From Lachnospiraceae bacterium (GTDB lineage: Bacteria > Bacillota > Clostridia > Lachnospirales > Lachnospiraceae): 64,000 nt of DNA. The notes below the pieces were generated by a model, which saw nothing but the letters and a program-made list of their open reading frames with translations, was not told where the DNA came from and searched no databases. Position 1 is the first letter of the stretch. Every line of letters begins with the position of its first letter. Below are positions 35,724 through 44,720 of the stretch, in pieces. The stretch spans positions 38,444 to 102,443 of the forward strand of contig JALEWA010000004.1 in NCBI GenBank assembly GCA_022788085.1, given 5' to 3'. The position numbers and the translations under genes were made by a program.

Positions 35724-38429
35724 CTATTTTGGTTCTAATTCTATAGTTATTCTATGAACCGCCGGGTCAAGCTTATCGATTTGTTCACGCAAAAGAACTG
35801 CCAGGTCTCCATTCTGCATAACGGTAATCTCTGCCTCACATACAGCCTTGCCAATCTTATATTCTCCATAAGTGAGATTTTGAGGATTTACATAAATTAC
35901 TTCAAATTTCTTATCTGCAAAGGTAAGTCCAATCGATGCCATTCCCTTCTCATCAAACTGTTCCTTTAACAGCTTAGGCTGAATAGAAAGTTCTCCCATC
36001 TGACCATGAACACCAAATACTTCTGTCACCATAGTAAGCATATACCAGCTTGCAGCACCTGTCAGATAATGATACAGACCACGCCCCTCGGCATTAAAGT
36101 ATTCCGGGATTCCGGGATAAATCTTACTTGTCTCAAAGTCAAGCGCTGTATCTGCAAGTGTCTGAAGCGCCTTATAGCCTTCCTTTACAAATCCTCTCTG
36201 ATAAAGGGCATTTGCATACATAACAGTCATATGGGAGAATACTGCTCCATTCTCTTTTTCTCCATATGCAAATCCGAACATTCTTCCCAAATCAAATTTC
36301 ATCTCATGGAAATTCGTATTTAACCGATATCCGCCGACTTCTTTGGCATATAAATAATGATCTGCACTTTGACAGATTTTCGCTACCTGTTCTTCCTTAG
36401 CAGTCTGGCTCATAATGGCAAAAACCTGACCTGTAAGCATCATTCTCACACCATTCTCAAAAAAGCCCTCTACCTTGTTCTTATGATCGTCATAGTAGCT
36501 GTTGAACCATCCCTCATTGCCCTCGGCTTCTATCCATTCTGTCTTTCGTATATGTTCCATCATCCACTCTGACTTATGCTGAAGATTCTCAATAATGTTG
36601 TTAATTGCTACCTGTGTCTTCTTTCCGCTGATATTATGTCTGCAAAGCATCAGATAGTCATCCAGAAGCTTTTTCTTAGCTTCTACATCATCGTAAAGCT
36701 CTGTATCATCTGCCAGCAGGATTCTTGCCTCTTCAAGAATCTCTACTGTTTCACATCCTGTCTTTTCACGAAGAACACAAAGACAATCTGCCATTTGTTT
36801 CAGGTTTCCGGCATATGCACAGGTAAAAGCAACACTTTCTCCATTCTTACCAGCCATATCAAGCGCATCATTCCAGTCAGCTCCTCTAAGACGGATGTGA
36901 TTGTGCTCTCCTACTTCATAAAAAGCACACAAATGCTGCAATAACAAGTGTTCCAGAATGGTTCCGTAGTAAACCTCTCCACTTACCCCTTTTTGCTGCA
37001 TACCATATTTTTCTTTCCATCTGCTGTCTGTACCGGTTCCTCGTTTTGCCTGCTTATCTTTAAAATATGCCGCTTTCTCTGTAAGAACTTCGATGTCTCC
37101 TGTCTGATCAATATAGAGTTTAGTAGTCAGAAATGGCCATACGCCATGATCCATCCATACACGTGCGATATTATTTCTGTCCGCAATGAATTCACCCTGT
37201 TTATCACCGATAATGGTAGCATTGGTACCATCAATTCTGACACCGCCATAATTATCAAGTATCATCTGACGAACTCCACTTGGATCCATAATCAGAAGCG
37301 AGAGACAGTCCTGCCACAGATCACGCCATCCTCTTCCGCCTCTTCCATAATCATGATGCGGCAGGAAGGAACATCCGTATATTCTTCTAAGCATTGGCTG
37401 GAAGCTTACCCAGCGAAGGAAATTGTCAAACTCTGCACTGCCCGTGTGATATTTGACATTTACCTTTTCCTGCCAGTACTTCTTTACTGCCTCAAGTGCA
37501 TTCTGTACTTTCTGTGAGGTATGATAGTCCTGTATCACTTTTGTCAGTTCTTCTTCTTTCTCTGTGGCTCCAAGGATAACCAGATATTCTGCCTTTTCCC
37601 CCGGTTGTAATGTTATCTTCTCAAACCGGATTCCTCCAAACGCTTCTTTTCCTTCAAACTGCACTCCTGTCGGAACACCTGCCTGCTGCTCCATGATTGC
37701 CCTTGGATGGGTAAAGGTTCCTCCTTCACCAATGAACTGTTCTACCACAGGATAAAATGCTTCCGGCTTCCTGCCTTCTCCTGTAACTCCAAGTGTAAAA
37801 TATGTGATATGATTCTTTCTATGTCCTCTCTCATCAAAAGACATCGTCGGCTTTACCATAACTCCATAATCCTGCGTTTTAATCCGATGAAGCAGCGATG
37901 TTACATGTCTGTGATCCCTGATATTATCAGCACTACGCCCATAGATTGGAATAGCTGCTATCGGTGTAATCCTGCTTTCCAGCTTTCCGATATTCTTGAT
38001 TTCTACATACATGAGTTCTACATTATGCTCTAATGGCACAAAGCTTGTTACCTTTGCCTGCAACTGATACTTCAAGGATTCTCTGGTAATGGTATGCCAC
38101 ATCAGACCCGCTGTCAGCTCACTTTTATCCTGACAAGGTGTAAACTTTCTATTTTCCTCTTCCACTGATGCGCCTACCACAGACCAGCTCCCAACACCTT
38201 CTACATGACACCAGAAATTTCTTCCGGAACGGTTATTATGTAAATTTTCAACACTTACAGGTTCCAGAAGAAAGGTCTCCTGATTTATCTTACTATCACC
38301 ACCTAAATTGGGAGTTACGCAACTCTTTATTCCATTCTCTCCTGCAATCGGAAAATAAAGATAATTATAGTTCTCCGGCTGCTCCATTGAAAAAGTACCA
38401 TCCATACCTGCGAATTTAATGTTTTCCAT
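35724..38429 (-). CDS. GH94 phosphorylase, long form (laminaribiose phosphorylase-like)
   Basis: A 901-residue GH94 enzyme that does not begin with the usual cellobiose-phosphorylase opening. It has GRGWRDLWQDCLSLLIMDP and LRGADWNDALDMAG, with the catalytic Asp, and a C-terminal barrel cap. The length and the MENIKFAGMDGTF opening fit the group containing laminaribiose phosphorylase as I recall it, which would suit a locus with a GH16 laminarinase; this is inference. The ATG after GGAGAGGGAAG was chosen. First gene of an operon with GH3, SBP2 and a chemoreceptor, starting from a promoter with the regulon motif. Cytoplasmic. Confidence 0.88.
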   Translation of the reverse strand: MENIKFAGMDGTFSMEQPENYNYLYFPIAGENGIKSCVTPNLGGDSKINQETFLLEPVSVENLHNNRSGRNFWCHVEGVGSWSVVGASVEEENRKFTPCQDKSELTAGLMWHTITRESLKYQLQAKVTSFVPLEHNVELMYVEIKNIGKLESRITPIAAIPIYGRSADNIRDHRHVTSLLHRIKTQDYGVMVKPTMSFDERGHRKNHITYFTLGVTGEGRKPEAFYPVVEQFIGEGGTFTHPRAIMEQQAGVPTGVQFEGKEAFGGIRFEKITLQPGEKAEYLVILGATEKEEELTKVIQDYHTSQKVQNALEAVKKYWQEKVNVKYHTGSAEFDNFLRWVSFQPMLRRIYGCSFLPHHDYGRGGRGWRDLWQDCLSLLIMDPSGVRQMILDNYGGVRIDGTNATIIGDKQGEFIADRNNIARVWMDHGVWPFLTTKLYIDQTGDIEVLTEKAAYFKDKQAKRGTGTDSRWKEKYGMQQKGVSGEVYYGTILEHLLLQHLCAFYEVGEHNHIRLRGADWNDALDMAGKNGESVAFTCAYAGNLKQMADCLCVLREKTGCETVEILEEARILLADDTELYDDVEAKKKLLDDYLMLCRHNISGKKTQVAINNIIENLQHKSEWMMEHIRKTEWIEAEGNEGWFNSYYDDHKNKVEGFFENGVRMMLTGQVFAIMSQTAKEEQVAKICQSADHYLYAKEVGGYRLNTNFHEMKFDLGRMFGFAYGEKENGAVFSHMTVMYANALYQRGFVKEGYKALQTLADTALDFETSKIYPGIPEYFNAEGRGLYHYLTGAASWYMLTMVTEVFGVHGQMGELSIQPKLLKEQFDEKGMASIGLTFADKKFEVIYVNPQNLTYGEYKIGKAVCEAEITVMQNGDLAVLLREQIDKLDPAVHRITIELEPK

Positions 38430-38526
38430 TTCTTCTTCCCTCTCCTTTGAAATAAATAAAAATAATTCTATCTGCAATTATATGGATTGTACTTCATTAC
38501 TCCTCATTTATAAATCAGATTCATAT

Positions 38527-38549
38527 AAAAAATATCAAATTCATGACCT
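38527..38549 (-). promoter_or_regulatory. Regulon motif and promoter of the GH94/GH3/SBP2/chemoreceptor operon
   Basis: TATCAAATTCATGACC at 38533-38548, 22 of 23 bases identical to the copy at 20267-20289 when the preceding A-tract is counted. It overlaps a minus-strand -35 TTGATA. The -10 is less clear: TTTATA at 18 nt or TATAAA at 20 nt. The motif is 98-120 bp before the start codon, close to the 92-114 bp seen for SBP1. Confidence 0.65.
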
Positions 38550-38596
38550 GACAGTGTAAATAGGATTTTCTATATATTTCAAGACTCTATAGTCAT

Positions 38597-38628
38597 AAAT
38601 GGGATACTTTTCCAACCGTATCCCATTT
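38597..38628 (-). terminator. Terminator-like hairpin after the second chemoreceptor gene
   Basis: AAATGGGATAC (38597-38607) pairs with GTATCCCATTT (38618-38628), loop of 10 nt, 9 bp past the stop codon. The T-run that follows is short. Confidence 0.65.
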
Positions 38629-38637
38629 CCTATACCT

Positions 38638-41109
38638 CTATTTTTCAGTGCTATAATATTGTAAATCATCTTTTACCGCAGCTGACAGCTCCTTCAGCTT
38701 TTGAGCCGTTCTTGCCAAAGATACGGTAGCATCGTTAAGTTCACCCATGGAGGCGTTTGTTTCCTCAGTAGCAGCCGCATTTTCTTCTGCGATTGCAGAT
38801 AGATTACTGATTAAATCTGATACCTTTTCACCTGATTTGCTACATCTGTCTGCCTGGCTCATTACTTCTTTCATTCCGTCTGTAGTAGCCACAATGCCTT
38901 CACTTACACGTACAAATTTTTCACGAGTCTCATCAAGCTTTGTCTTCTGATTCATCATGATTTGTGTCATCTCATTTATAGATTCTACTGCATACTGTGA
39001 ATCTTCTGACAAAGTAAGGATAATCTTATCAATAATCTTTGCTGAAGAGTTCGTCTGTTCTGCAAGCTTTTGGATTTCGCTTGCAACAACGGCAAAGCCT
39101 TTTCCTGCTTCACCGGCTCTTGCTGCCTCAATACTTGCATTTAAAGAAAGCAGATTTGTCTGACTTGCGATTTCAGCAATCAGATTTACTACCTTTTGAA
39201 TTTCTACAACAGAATCATTGGTCTTTCTGATTTGTTCTGAAATATTGGTAAATGCATCTGTTGTCTCATCATTAGTCCTGCTCAAATCCTGAATAATCTC
39301 TGCTGCCTCATTTCCCTTCTTCTTCATTTCTGCAGAATTTTCTGAAAGAACGTCTACACTTGCAATAATCTGTGCTACGTTTTCACACATATTCATTACC
39401 TGATGGGAAGAATCCTCAATATCAGATGCCTGTTCACCGGCTCCCTTGGAAATATCAGACAATGCCCCACTTACTACATTCGCAGCTCCCTGTGTCACTG
39501 TTGCTTTTTCCTCCAGCCTTGTACCGGATGCTGCAAGTTCACCGGATATTTCCTGCAATTGCGAGATACTTTCTTCAAGCTTATCCAAGAATACATTCAG
39601 GCTCTTTCCAAACTGTGAGAACTCATCTCCACCACTCGTCTTCACACGCACTGCAATCTTTCCCTGTGCAATTATCTCAAGTGTTTTCTTGAACGAACGC
39701 ACATTTCTGGCAATTCCCGTACTAACAAGACCTGTAATGAGAATCAGAACGACTGCTGCAATTGCAATTACCATGATACTGATCGTAGAGACACTCGCTC
39801 TTATATTCTCCATGTCCTTTTGAACCATCTGTGTAACATTTTCACATGCCTGTGTCATCTTCTGGATAAGCTGTAAATTCTCCTTCTGCAGGGAAAGTAT
39901 TTTATCGTCGATTTCCTTCATCTGTGCAAATATGGACATCTTACTCTGAAACTTCCCTACTGCATCATCTGACAGGGTACTATCTAACGTATATAGAGGT
40001 ATATTCTCCTGCATTTCAGCTATCAATGCCTCAATCTTACCATATACCTCTGTTACATCCTTGCCCTCTACAACGAGCTTACTGTATTCCTTTACATATC
40101 TGTCCAATACTTCGAGCTTTGCATTACAGTCATAGGTTCCCGTATAGGCACCACCATATTGGAAATGCTGTCCTGCATCTGTTGGCTCATAATACATATC
40201 AAATTCTATTGTTTCATAATCCTGTGCCGGATAGTTTGCTATTGGGATTTCAACTGCAAATTCTTCCCAGCATTCATTTGCTGCATTGTAGAAACAAGTC
40301 ACACACATCGCCGGTTCATCGTTGAAGGTTGTCAACTCGACAGACTTAAATGCCTGACCGCTTCCATTTATGGTTGTAGCATCTGTTTCCAGATCATATT
40401 TCAAAACATCGTTACCACTTCTCCAGCGAATGTTGGATATATAAACCTTACCATCGTAATCAAGGGTTCCTCCTATACGGAATGACATTCCATTTCTCTT
40501 GACACTTGCAGGCATCGGCTTACTATATGACAGCTTTAAATAGTCCTTTCCATCAACATTGACAAGTTCTCCTGTCTGACCAAGAGTACCCTCCATCCAG
40601 CTTAATTCAATCCATGCCCCTTTATCCAGCAACTTTCCAAAGCTTTCATTTACTGCTTCATTGGCTGCTTCATATTCCTGATAAAGTCCTGCTTGGGTTG
40701 AGAATCCACGTTTATTGCTTAAGCTGCTTATCTCACTATAATTTGATTTACTTTGCTCCACCGCACTCAGAATCTCCTGCACACTATCCTGATACTTATT
40801 CTCTGCCAGTGTTCTAAGCTGTGAGGCATCTTCTGTCATCTTCTGCAGATTTGCCACAATCTCTTCTAAATATGTTTGTTCTACATAATTACGGTATTCT
40901 GCCTCTGCTACCTGATTTTCCTTATGCAGTATATTCAGATCATTAATATAAGTTTCTACTGTGCTGTATTGGTAATTTCGGTTAATAGAATTGATACCTA
41001 CAATTCCAACAATAATAGCAGCGGCAATGGAAAATATTCCCATAAACACAATCTTGCTTCTAATTGTCTGAAAAACATTAAAATTGACTTTTTTATCATT
41101 CGTTTTCAT
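38638..41109 (-). CDS. Chemotaxis protein with a beta-rich, CBM-like insert in its sensor domain
   Basis: An 823-residue chemoreceptor. TM1 about 17-39. The extracytoplasmic part (40-439) is helical at 45-160 and 326-438, but residues 163-325 form a beta-rich segment ([42 protein letters not shown]) that looks like a carbohydrate-binding jelly-roll inserted into a helical bundle. TM2 440-463, then HAMP, and a signalling domain with [32 protein letters not shown]. The second ATG was chosen because AAAGG abuts the first. It may bind a glycan directly rather than through a binding protein. It has its own promoter carrying the regulon motif. Confidence 0.88.
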   Translation of the reverse strand: MKTNDKKVNFNVFQTIRSKIVFMGIFSIAAAIIVGIVGINSINRNYQYSTVETYINDLNILHKENQVAEAEYRNYVEQTYLEEIVANLQKMTEDASQLRTLAENKYQDSVQEILSAVEQSKSNYSEISSLSNKRGFSTQAGLYQEYEAANEAVNESFGKLLDKGAWIELSWMEGTLGQTGELVNVDGKDYLKLSYSKPMPASVKRNGMSFRIGGTLDYDGKVYISNIRWRSGNDVLKYDLETDATTINGSGQAFKSVELTTFNDEPAMCVTCFYNAANECWEEFAVEIPIANYPAQDYETIEFDMYYEPTDAGQHFQYGGAYTGTYDCNAKLEVLDRYVKEYSKLVVEGKDVTEVYGKIEALIAEMQENIPLYTLDSTLSDDAVGKFQSKMSIFAQMKEIDDKILSLQKENLQLIQKMTQACENVTQMVQKDMENIRASVSTISIMVIAIAAVVLILITGLVSTGIARNVRSFKKTLEIIAQGKIAVRVKTSGGDEFSQFGKSLNVFLDKLEESISQLQEISGELAASGTRLEEKATVTQGAANVVSGALSDISKGAGEQASDIEDSSHQVMNMCENVAQIIASVDVLSENSAEMKKKGNEAAEIIQDLSRTNDETTDAFTNISEQIRKTNDSVVEIQKVVNLIAEIASQTNLLSLNASIEAARAGEAGKGFAVVASEIQKLAEQTNSSAKIIDKIILTLSEDSQYAVESINEMTQIMMNQKTKLDETREKFVRVSEGIVATTDGMKEVMSQADRCSKSGEKVSDLISNLSAIAEENAAATEETNASMGELNDATVSLARTAQKLKELSAAVKDDLQYYSTEK

Positions 41110-41179
41110 TGTATTCATCCTTTCTACTTTCCATCAAGGCATTATAAACTGTAAACATTGTAATCTTTCAGTTTATATT

Positions 41180-41218
41180 ACTATATCATATTCATGAAGT
41201 TTTTGTCAATTTCATGAC
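41180..41218 (-). promoter_or_regulatory. Promoter of the second chemoreceptor with two motif copies
   Basis: Minus-strand -35 TTGACA (41204-41209), 18-nt spacer, -10 TATAGT (41180-41185). On the plus strand TATCATATTCATGAA (41184-41198) and TGTCAATTTCATGAC (41204-41218) form a direct repeat with 20-bp period, as expected for an AraC-type activator. Both resemble the motif at 20273 and 38533. Confidence 0.65.
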
Positions 41219-41220
41219 TT

Positions 41221-42054
41221 TTACCCTTTCACAGCACCTGCCGTTAGACCATCAACTATCTTGTTACTAAAACAACAATAAACGATTATGGTCGGAATGA
41301 TTGCTATAATAATTGCTGCAAACATCTGGGTATAATTCGTATTATAAGGTCCAACAAATTTTGATAAAGAAACCGGTAATGTTTTCTTCGTATCATCTGA
41401 AATGAACACCATTGCCAGCAAAAGTTCATTCCAATTGCCAACAAAGGACATCAATCCGGTAACAAAGAAACCGGTTCTTGCCAATGGTAATGCAATCTTT
41501 AAAAAGACCTCATAAATATTACATCCGTCAATACATGCTGCTTCAAATAATTCCACCGGCATATTTTCAAAAAAACCGGTCATAATAAAAATCGTCATTG
41601 GTAGGGAAAAAGTTATGTACGGAAGAATCAACCCAGTCAACGAATTGGAAAGTCCCCATCCCGAAAATGTTTTAAACAAAGGAATCAATACACAGTGAAC
41701 AGGAACCATCATTCCAATTAAGAAATAGGTCATCACAAGCTTTGACAACTTCCATCTCATTCTTGCAATCGCAAAGCTGGCCATACTTCCAACTAGTAGG
41801 CTTAAAGCAAGTGCAGTAACACATACAATGGCAGAATTCAATGTTGCTTTTCCCAAATATCCTGCTGTCCATGCAAAAGAATAATTGTCCCATCGCATTA
41901 CTTCCGGTAATCCAAATGGTGAAGTCATAACCTCTGCATTTGTCTTAAATGATACCAGTAACATCCAAAGAAGCGGTGCCAGATATACAACGACAAGAAG
42001 ACCTAAAAATATATAAATGATTATGCTTGCAATACTAACTTTCTTTTTTTTCAT
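41221..42054 (-). CDS. Sugar ABC importer permease, MalG type
   Basis: A 277-residue CUT1 permease with six membrane segments and EAA loop ELFEAACIDGCNIYEVFLKIALPLARTG. It lies 12 bp after its MalF-type partner and has GGAGG at 7 nt. With the binding protein at 43042 it forms a complete importer lacking only the ATPase. Because the GH3/GH8/GH43 xylan operon ends just upstream, xylo-oligosaccharides are the likeliest cargo. The family ends in GLTAGAVKG, as MalG proteins commonly do. Confidence 0.9.
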   Translation of the reverse strand: MKKKKVSIASIIIYIFLGLLVVVYLAPLLWMLLVSFKTNAEVMTSPFGLPEVMRWDNYSFAWTAGYLGKATLNSAIVCVTALALSLLVGSMASFAIARMRWKLSKLVMTYFLIGMMVPVHCVLIPLFKTFSGWGLSNSLTGLILPYITFSLPMTIFIMTGFFENMPVELFEAACIDGCNIYEVFLKIALPLARTGFFVTGLMSFVGNWNELLLAMVFISDDTKKTLPVSLSKFVGPYNTNYTQMFAAIIIAIIPTIIVYCCFSNKIVDGLTAGAVKG

Positions 42055-42066
42055 TCTAGTGCCTCC

Positions 42067-42954
42067 TTACATTTCATAGCTTTTCACTTTAATGAATTTA
42101 TTAATAATGAAAGTCACAATCAGGCAAAGTATTAACAATACAACTCCAATTGCACTTGCATATCCATACTTGAAATATTTAAATCCCTGTGTATACAAAT
42201 GGGTTGCCAATACTTCTGTCTGATGGTTTGGTCCTGCTTCTGTCATATTAAAGATCAAATCAAAGAACTTTAACGAACCAATACAATTTAATGACATCGC
42301 TGTTGCTACCATCGGTCTTATTAATGGTAACGTCACATGAAAGAATGCCTGTGGCTTCGTAGCTCCATCAATATAGGACGCCTCATAAAGTGACTTATCA
42401 ATTCCGGAAATCTGCGCCATATAGAGCATCATCGACTGACCTACATACTGCCATAAGGAAACGAATGCAATGACTTTCATCGGAAGATTGATAAATCCTT
42501 TTACATCCATCAGCCATAATGGTCCTTCAATCCCAAATAATGCAAGAATCTGATTAATACCAAACTGGGAACTGAAAATGAACATCCAAAGCAAACCTAA
42601 TGCTGCTGAAGAAAGTACGCATGGCAAATAATATACATTCTTGAAAAAGTTTCTTCCTTTGTTAATGTTTGTCAGCAATGCTGCCAGTAACAAACCTACT
42701 ATAAGCTGGGACACGGCTGAAAATATCATAAAGAACATGGAGTTCTTTATCGCAATTTTCATTGTCTTATCTTTTGTGAATAATTTTACATAATTATCTA
42801 ATCCAACAAATACCGGTTTTGTCAAAGCATCGTATTCACAGAGTGAATAATAAACTGACTGACATATTGGTATAAATAATATAAATGTAAATAGAATAAA
42901 TGCAGGTGCAATGAAAATAAATATCGCTTTTTTATCCCTTAGAAGTTTATCCAT
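42067..42954 (-). CDS. Sugar ABC importer permease, MalF type
   Basis: A 295-residue CUT1 permease; EAA loop SLYEASYIDGATKPQAFFHVTLPLIRPM. The start after GGGAGG at 5 nt was chosen; a longer in-frame opening would run through the hairpin at 42983. It follows the binding-protein gene by 87 bp, most of which is that hairpin. Confidence 0.9.
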   Translation of the reverse strand: MDKLLRDKKAIFIFIAPAFILFTFILFIPICQSVYYSLCEYDALTKPVFVGLDNYVKLFTKDKTMKIAIKNSMFFMIFSAVSQLIVGLLLAALLTNINKGRNFFKNVYYLPCVLSSAALGLLWMFIFSSQFGINQILALFGIEGPLWLMDVKGFINLPMKVIAFVSLWQYVGQSMMLYMAQISGIDKSLYEASYIDGATKPQAFFHVTLPLIRPMVATAMSLNCIGSLKFFDLIFNMTEAGPNHQTEVLATHLYTQGFKYFKYGYASAIGVVLLILCLIVTFIINKFIKVKSYEM

Positions 42955-42982
42955 AAATACCTCCCATATTTTTAGAAAGAAT

Positions 42983-43007
42983 ACGGGATTGATATTCTCA
43001 ATCCCGT
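42983..43007 (-). other. 10-bp intercistronic hairpin between binding-protein and permease genes
   Basis: ACGGGATTGA (42983-42992) and TCAATCCCGT (42998-43007) form a perfect stem with a 5-nt loop. There is no good T-tract. It probably protects the upstream mRNA end, as in malE-malF, giving more binding protein than permease. Confidence 0.75.
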
Positions 43008-43041
43008 ACCAGAAACACACTATAAACTCATATCACAATTT

Positions 43042-44391
43042 CTATTTCCAAACATTATCTTTATAGAAATCTTCAACAACCTGTAATCCCTCTTCTACCG
43101 GAGTACCTAGATAAATGGATACCATTGCATCATCAAAAGTAGAACCTGCTTCTGTAGAAGCTAATGACTCATTGTAGAAGCCGAATGTGGAGGAAGCCTT
43201 TCCAAAAACATCCATAACATATGGTAACTGTGCCGGTGCAAGTGATTCGTCATATTCAACCTTTGTTACAGGGATCTTTCCACCTACCTCAGCAGTATAT
43301 TTCTGAGCAGTATCATCTGTAAAATACTTCATGAATGCAATACATGCTTCCGGATTCTTAGTAGCTGAACTCATTGCTAAGCTGTCAGATTTAGCAATGA
43401 CTCTTCCATTTGTTCCAGGGAATGCGAATACACCACACTTGGATTCAAAATCAGGATTGGCTCCATTAATCTGACCGATTGCCCATGATCCCTGAATCAG
43501 CATAGCTGCCTTCTCATTATAGAAGTTTGCTGTAGCAACATCATTGGTATCTCCGGCTGCTGTAGGTTGGAAATACTTTGATAACTCTACCATTTTATTT
43601 GCAGCATTTACAAATGGAGCGTCTAACCAGGAAGCTGAACCATCAGCAATCTTAGAAAGGTCAGCACCTTCTGCATCGCAAAGGTAACCTGCTAACATAG
43701 AAAGACACCAAGCTGTTCCTGCTGAGATGGTAATAGGCGTATATCCTGCTGACTGTAGTTTTTCACATGCATCAATCATTCCATTCCAATCTGTAGGCAT
43801 TTCAGAGATACCTGCAGCTTCGAACATCTCTGTATTATAGAATACACACGCTGCAGCGATATTTAGAGGAACCGCATAAATCTTTCCATCATATGTCTGC
43901 TGTGAGAAAGCACCTTCTCCACCATTAAATGTATCCAGCCATCCATCAGCTTTTACATAGTCTGTAAGATCTGCTGCTACTCCGGGATCTACATAAGTTG
44001 TAAGATTTGGTCCCGGGCTGACAATAAATACGTCAGGTGTCTCACCGGCTGCTACTAATGCATTAAGTTTTGTATAATACTCTTCCAGATTTGTAGTAAT
44101 CGGTGTTACATGATAAACGCCTTCGTAATCCTTATTAAATCTCTCTACTGTATCCTTATATCCCAGAGAGATTAAATCTTCTGTGGCATTCAGGTCATCC
44201 CAGAACATCCATGTAATTTCCTGAACATCACCAGATGACGCTGTTGACGAGCCGGATGATGTATCTGTTGTTGTTCCTGTCTTGTCTGTTGCAGTATCCT
44301 TTGCACTGTTTTCTGAATTACCACAAGCAGAAAGATTTGCTACAAGCATGACGGCTGCCATCGTAGTTGCCATTACTTTCTTCCATTTCAT
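43042..44391 (-). CDS. Sugar-binding lipoprotein of the xylan-linked importer
   Basis: A 449-residue CUT1 solute-binding lipoprotein. The signal peptide ends with the lipobox LSAC, followed by a Thr/Ser linker. The mature part has ITWMFWDDLN, DVFIVSPGPN, YAVPLNIAAACVFYNTEMFEAAGI and MLIQGSWAIGQI, typical of MalE/MsmE-like proteins. It belongs to another branch than SBP1 and SBP2. The ATG has GGAGG at 10 nt. It starts an operon with two permeases and is next to xylan-degrading genes, so a xylo-oligosaccharide ligand is inferred. Confidence 0.9.
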   Translation of the reverse strand: MKWKKVMATTMAAVMLVANLSACGNSENSAKDTATDKTGTTTDTSSGSSTASSGDVQEITWMFWDDLNATEDLISLGYKDTVERFNKDYEGVYHVTPITTNLEEYYTKLNALVAAGETPDVFIVSPGPNLTTYVDPGVAADLTDYVKADGWLDTFNGGEGAFSQQTYDGKIYAVPLNIAAACVFYNTEMFEAAGISEMPTDWNGMIDACEKLQSAGYTPITISAGTAWCLSMLAGYLCDAEGADLSKIADGSASWLDAPFVNAANKMVELSKYFQPTAAGDTNDVATANFYNEKAAMLIQGSWAIGQINGANPDFESKCGVFAFPGTNGRVIAKSDSLAMSSATKNPEACIAFMKYFTDDTAQKYTAEVGGKIPVTKVEYDESLAPAQLPYVMDVFGKASSTFGFYNESLASTEAGSTFDDAMVSIYLGTPVEEGLQVVEDFYKDNVWK

Positions 44392-44485
44392 AACTTCATA
44401 TCCTCCTTTTTACAATCCCCTTATCAAATAAGTGTATTAATTTGTGACAACTTTACTATAACACTCAAAAAGTATATACTTCTAC

Positions 44486-44496
44486 GCAACCGTTGC
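44486..44496. promoter_or_regulatory. Palindromic operator candidate before the xylan-linked importer
   Basis: GCAACCGTTGC is an 11-bp odd-centred palindrome of LacI-family style, about 95 bp before the ATG. A possible minus-strand -10 TATAGT lies between it and the gene without a good -35. It fits the cre consensus only in its core. Confidence 0.5.
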
Positions 44497-44632
44497 TATA
44501 TTGTAATCATATATTGCTGTAATTATGCATATTACATAACGTATCTTCGCTCAAAGAATATTCACATCAACATTTTTACATGTTTTCTCCTTATTACTCT
44601 TCTCCCTTTTGTAAATATCGCTGTGCTTTTCA

Positions 44633-44646
44633 TATTATGCATAATA
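44633..44646. promoter_or_regulatory. 14-bp palindrome TATTATGCATAATA
   Basis: A perfect palindrome; a related AATTATGCATATTA occurs about 112 bp away at 44520-44533. Together they frame the 44392-44720 intergenic region, which otherwise holds the GH3 terminator and the importer promoter area. Confidence 0.4.
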
Positions 44647-44680
44647 CATATGTACATTTCTACCATGAAAGATCACACGT

Positions 44681-44716
44681 AAAAACCGGTTTCTGCCTCA
44701 GCTAAAAACCGGTTTT
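44681..44716 (-). terminator. Terminator of the xylan glycosidase operon
   Basis: AAAACCGGTTT (44682-44692) pairs with AAACCGGTTTT (44706-44716), 11-bp stem and 13-nt loop, 4 bp after the GH3 stop codon, followed by T residues on the minus strand. Confidence 0.85.
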
Positions 44717-44720
44717 CTTA

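Noticed and set aside
36948..37517. A 189-codon plus-strand open frame opposite the second GH94 gene
   Set aside because: It is antisense to a well-supported gene, has no ribosome site and resembles no family; a shadow of biased codon use.
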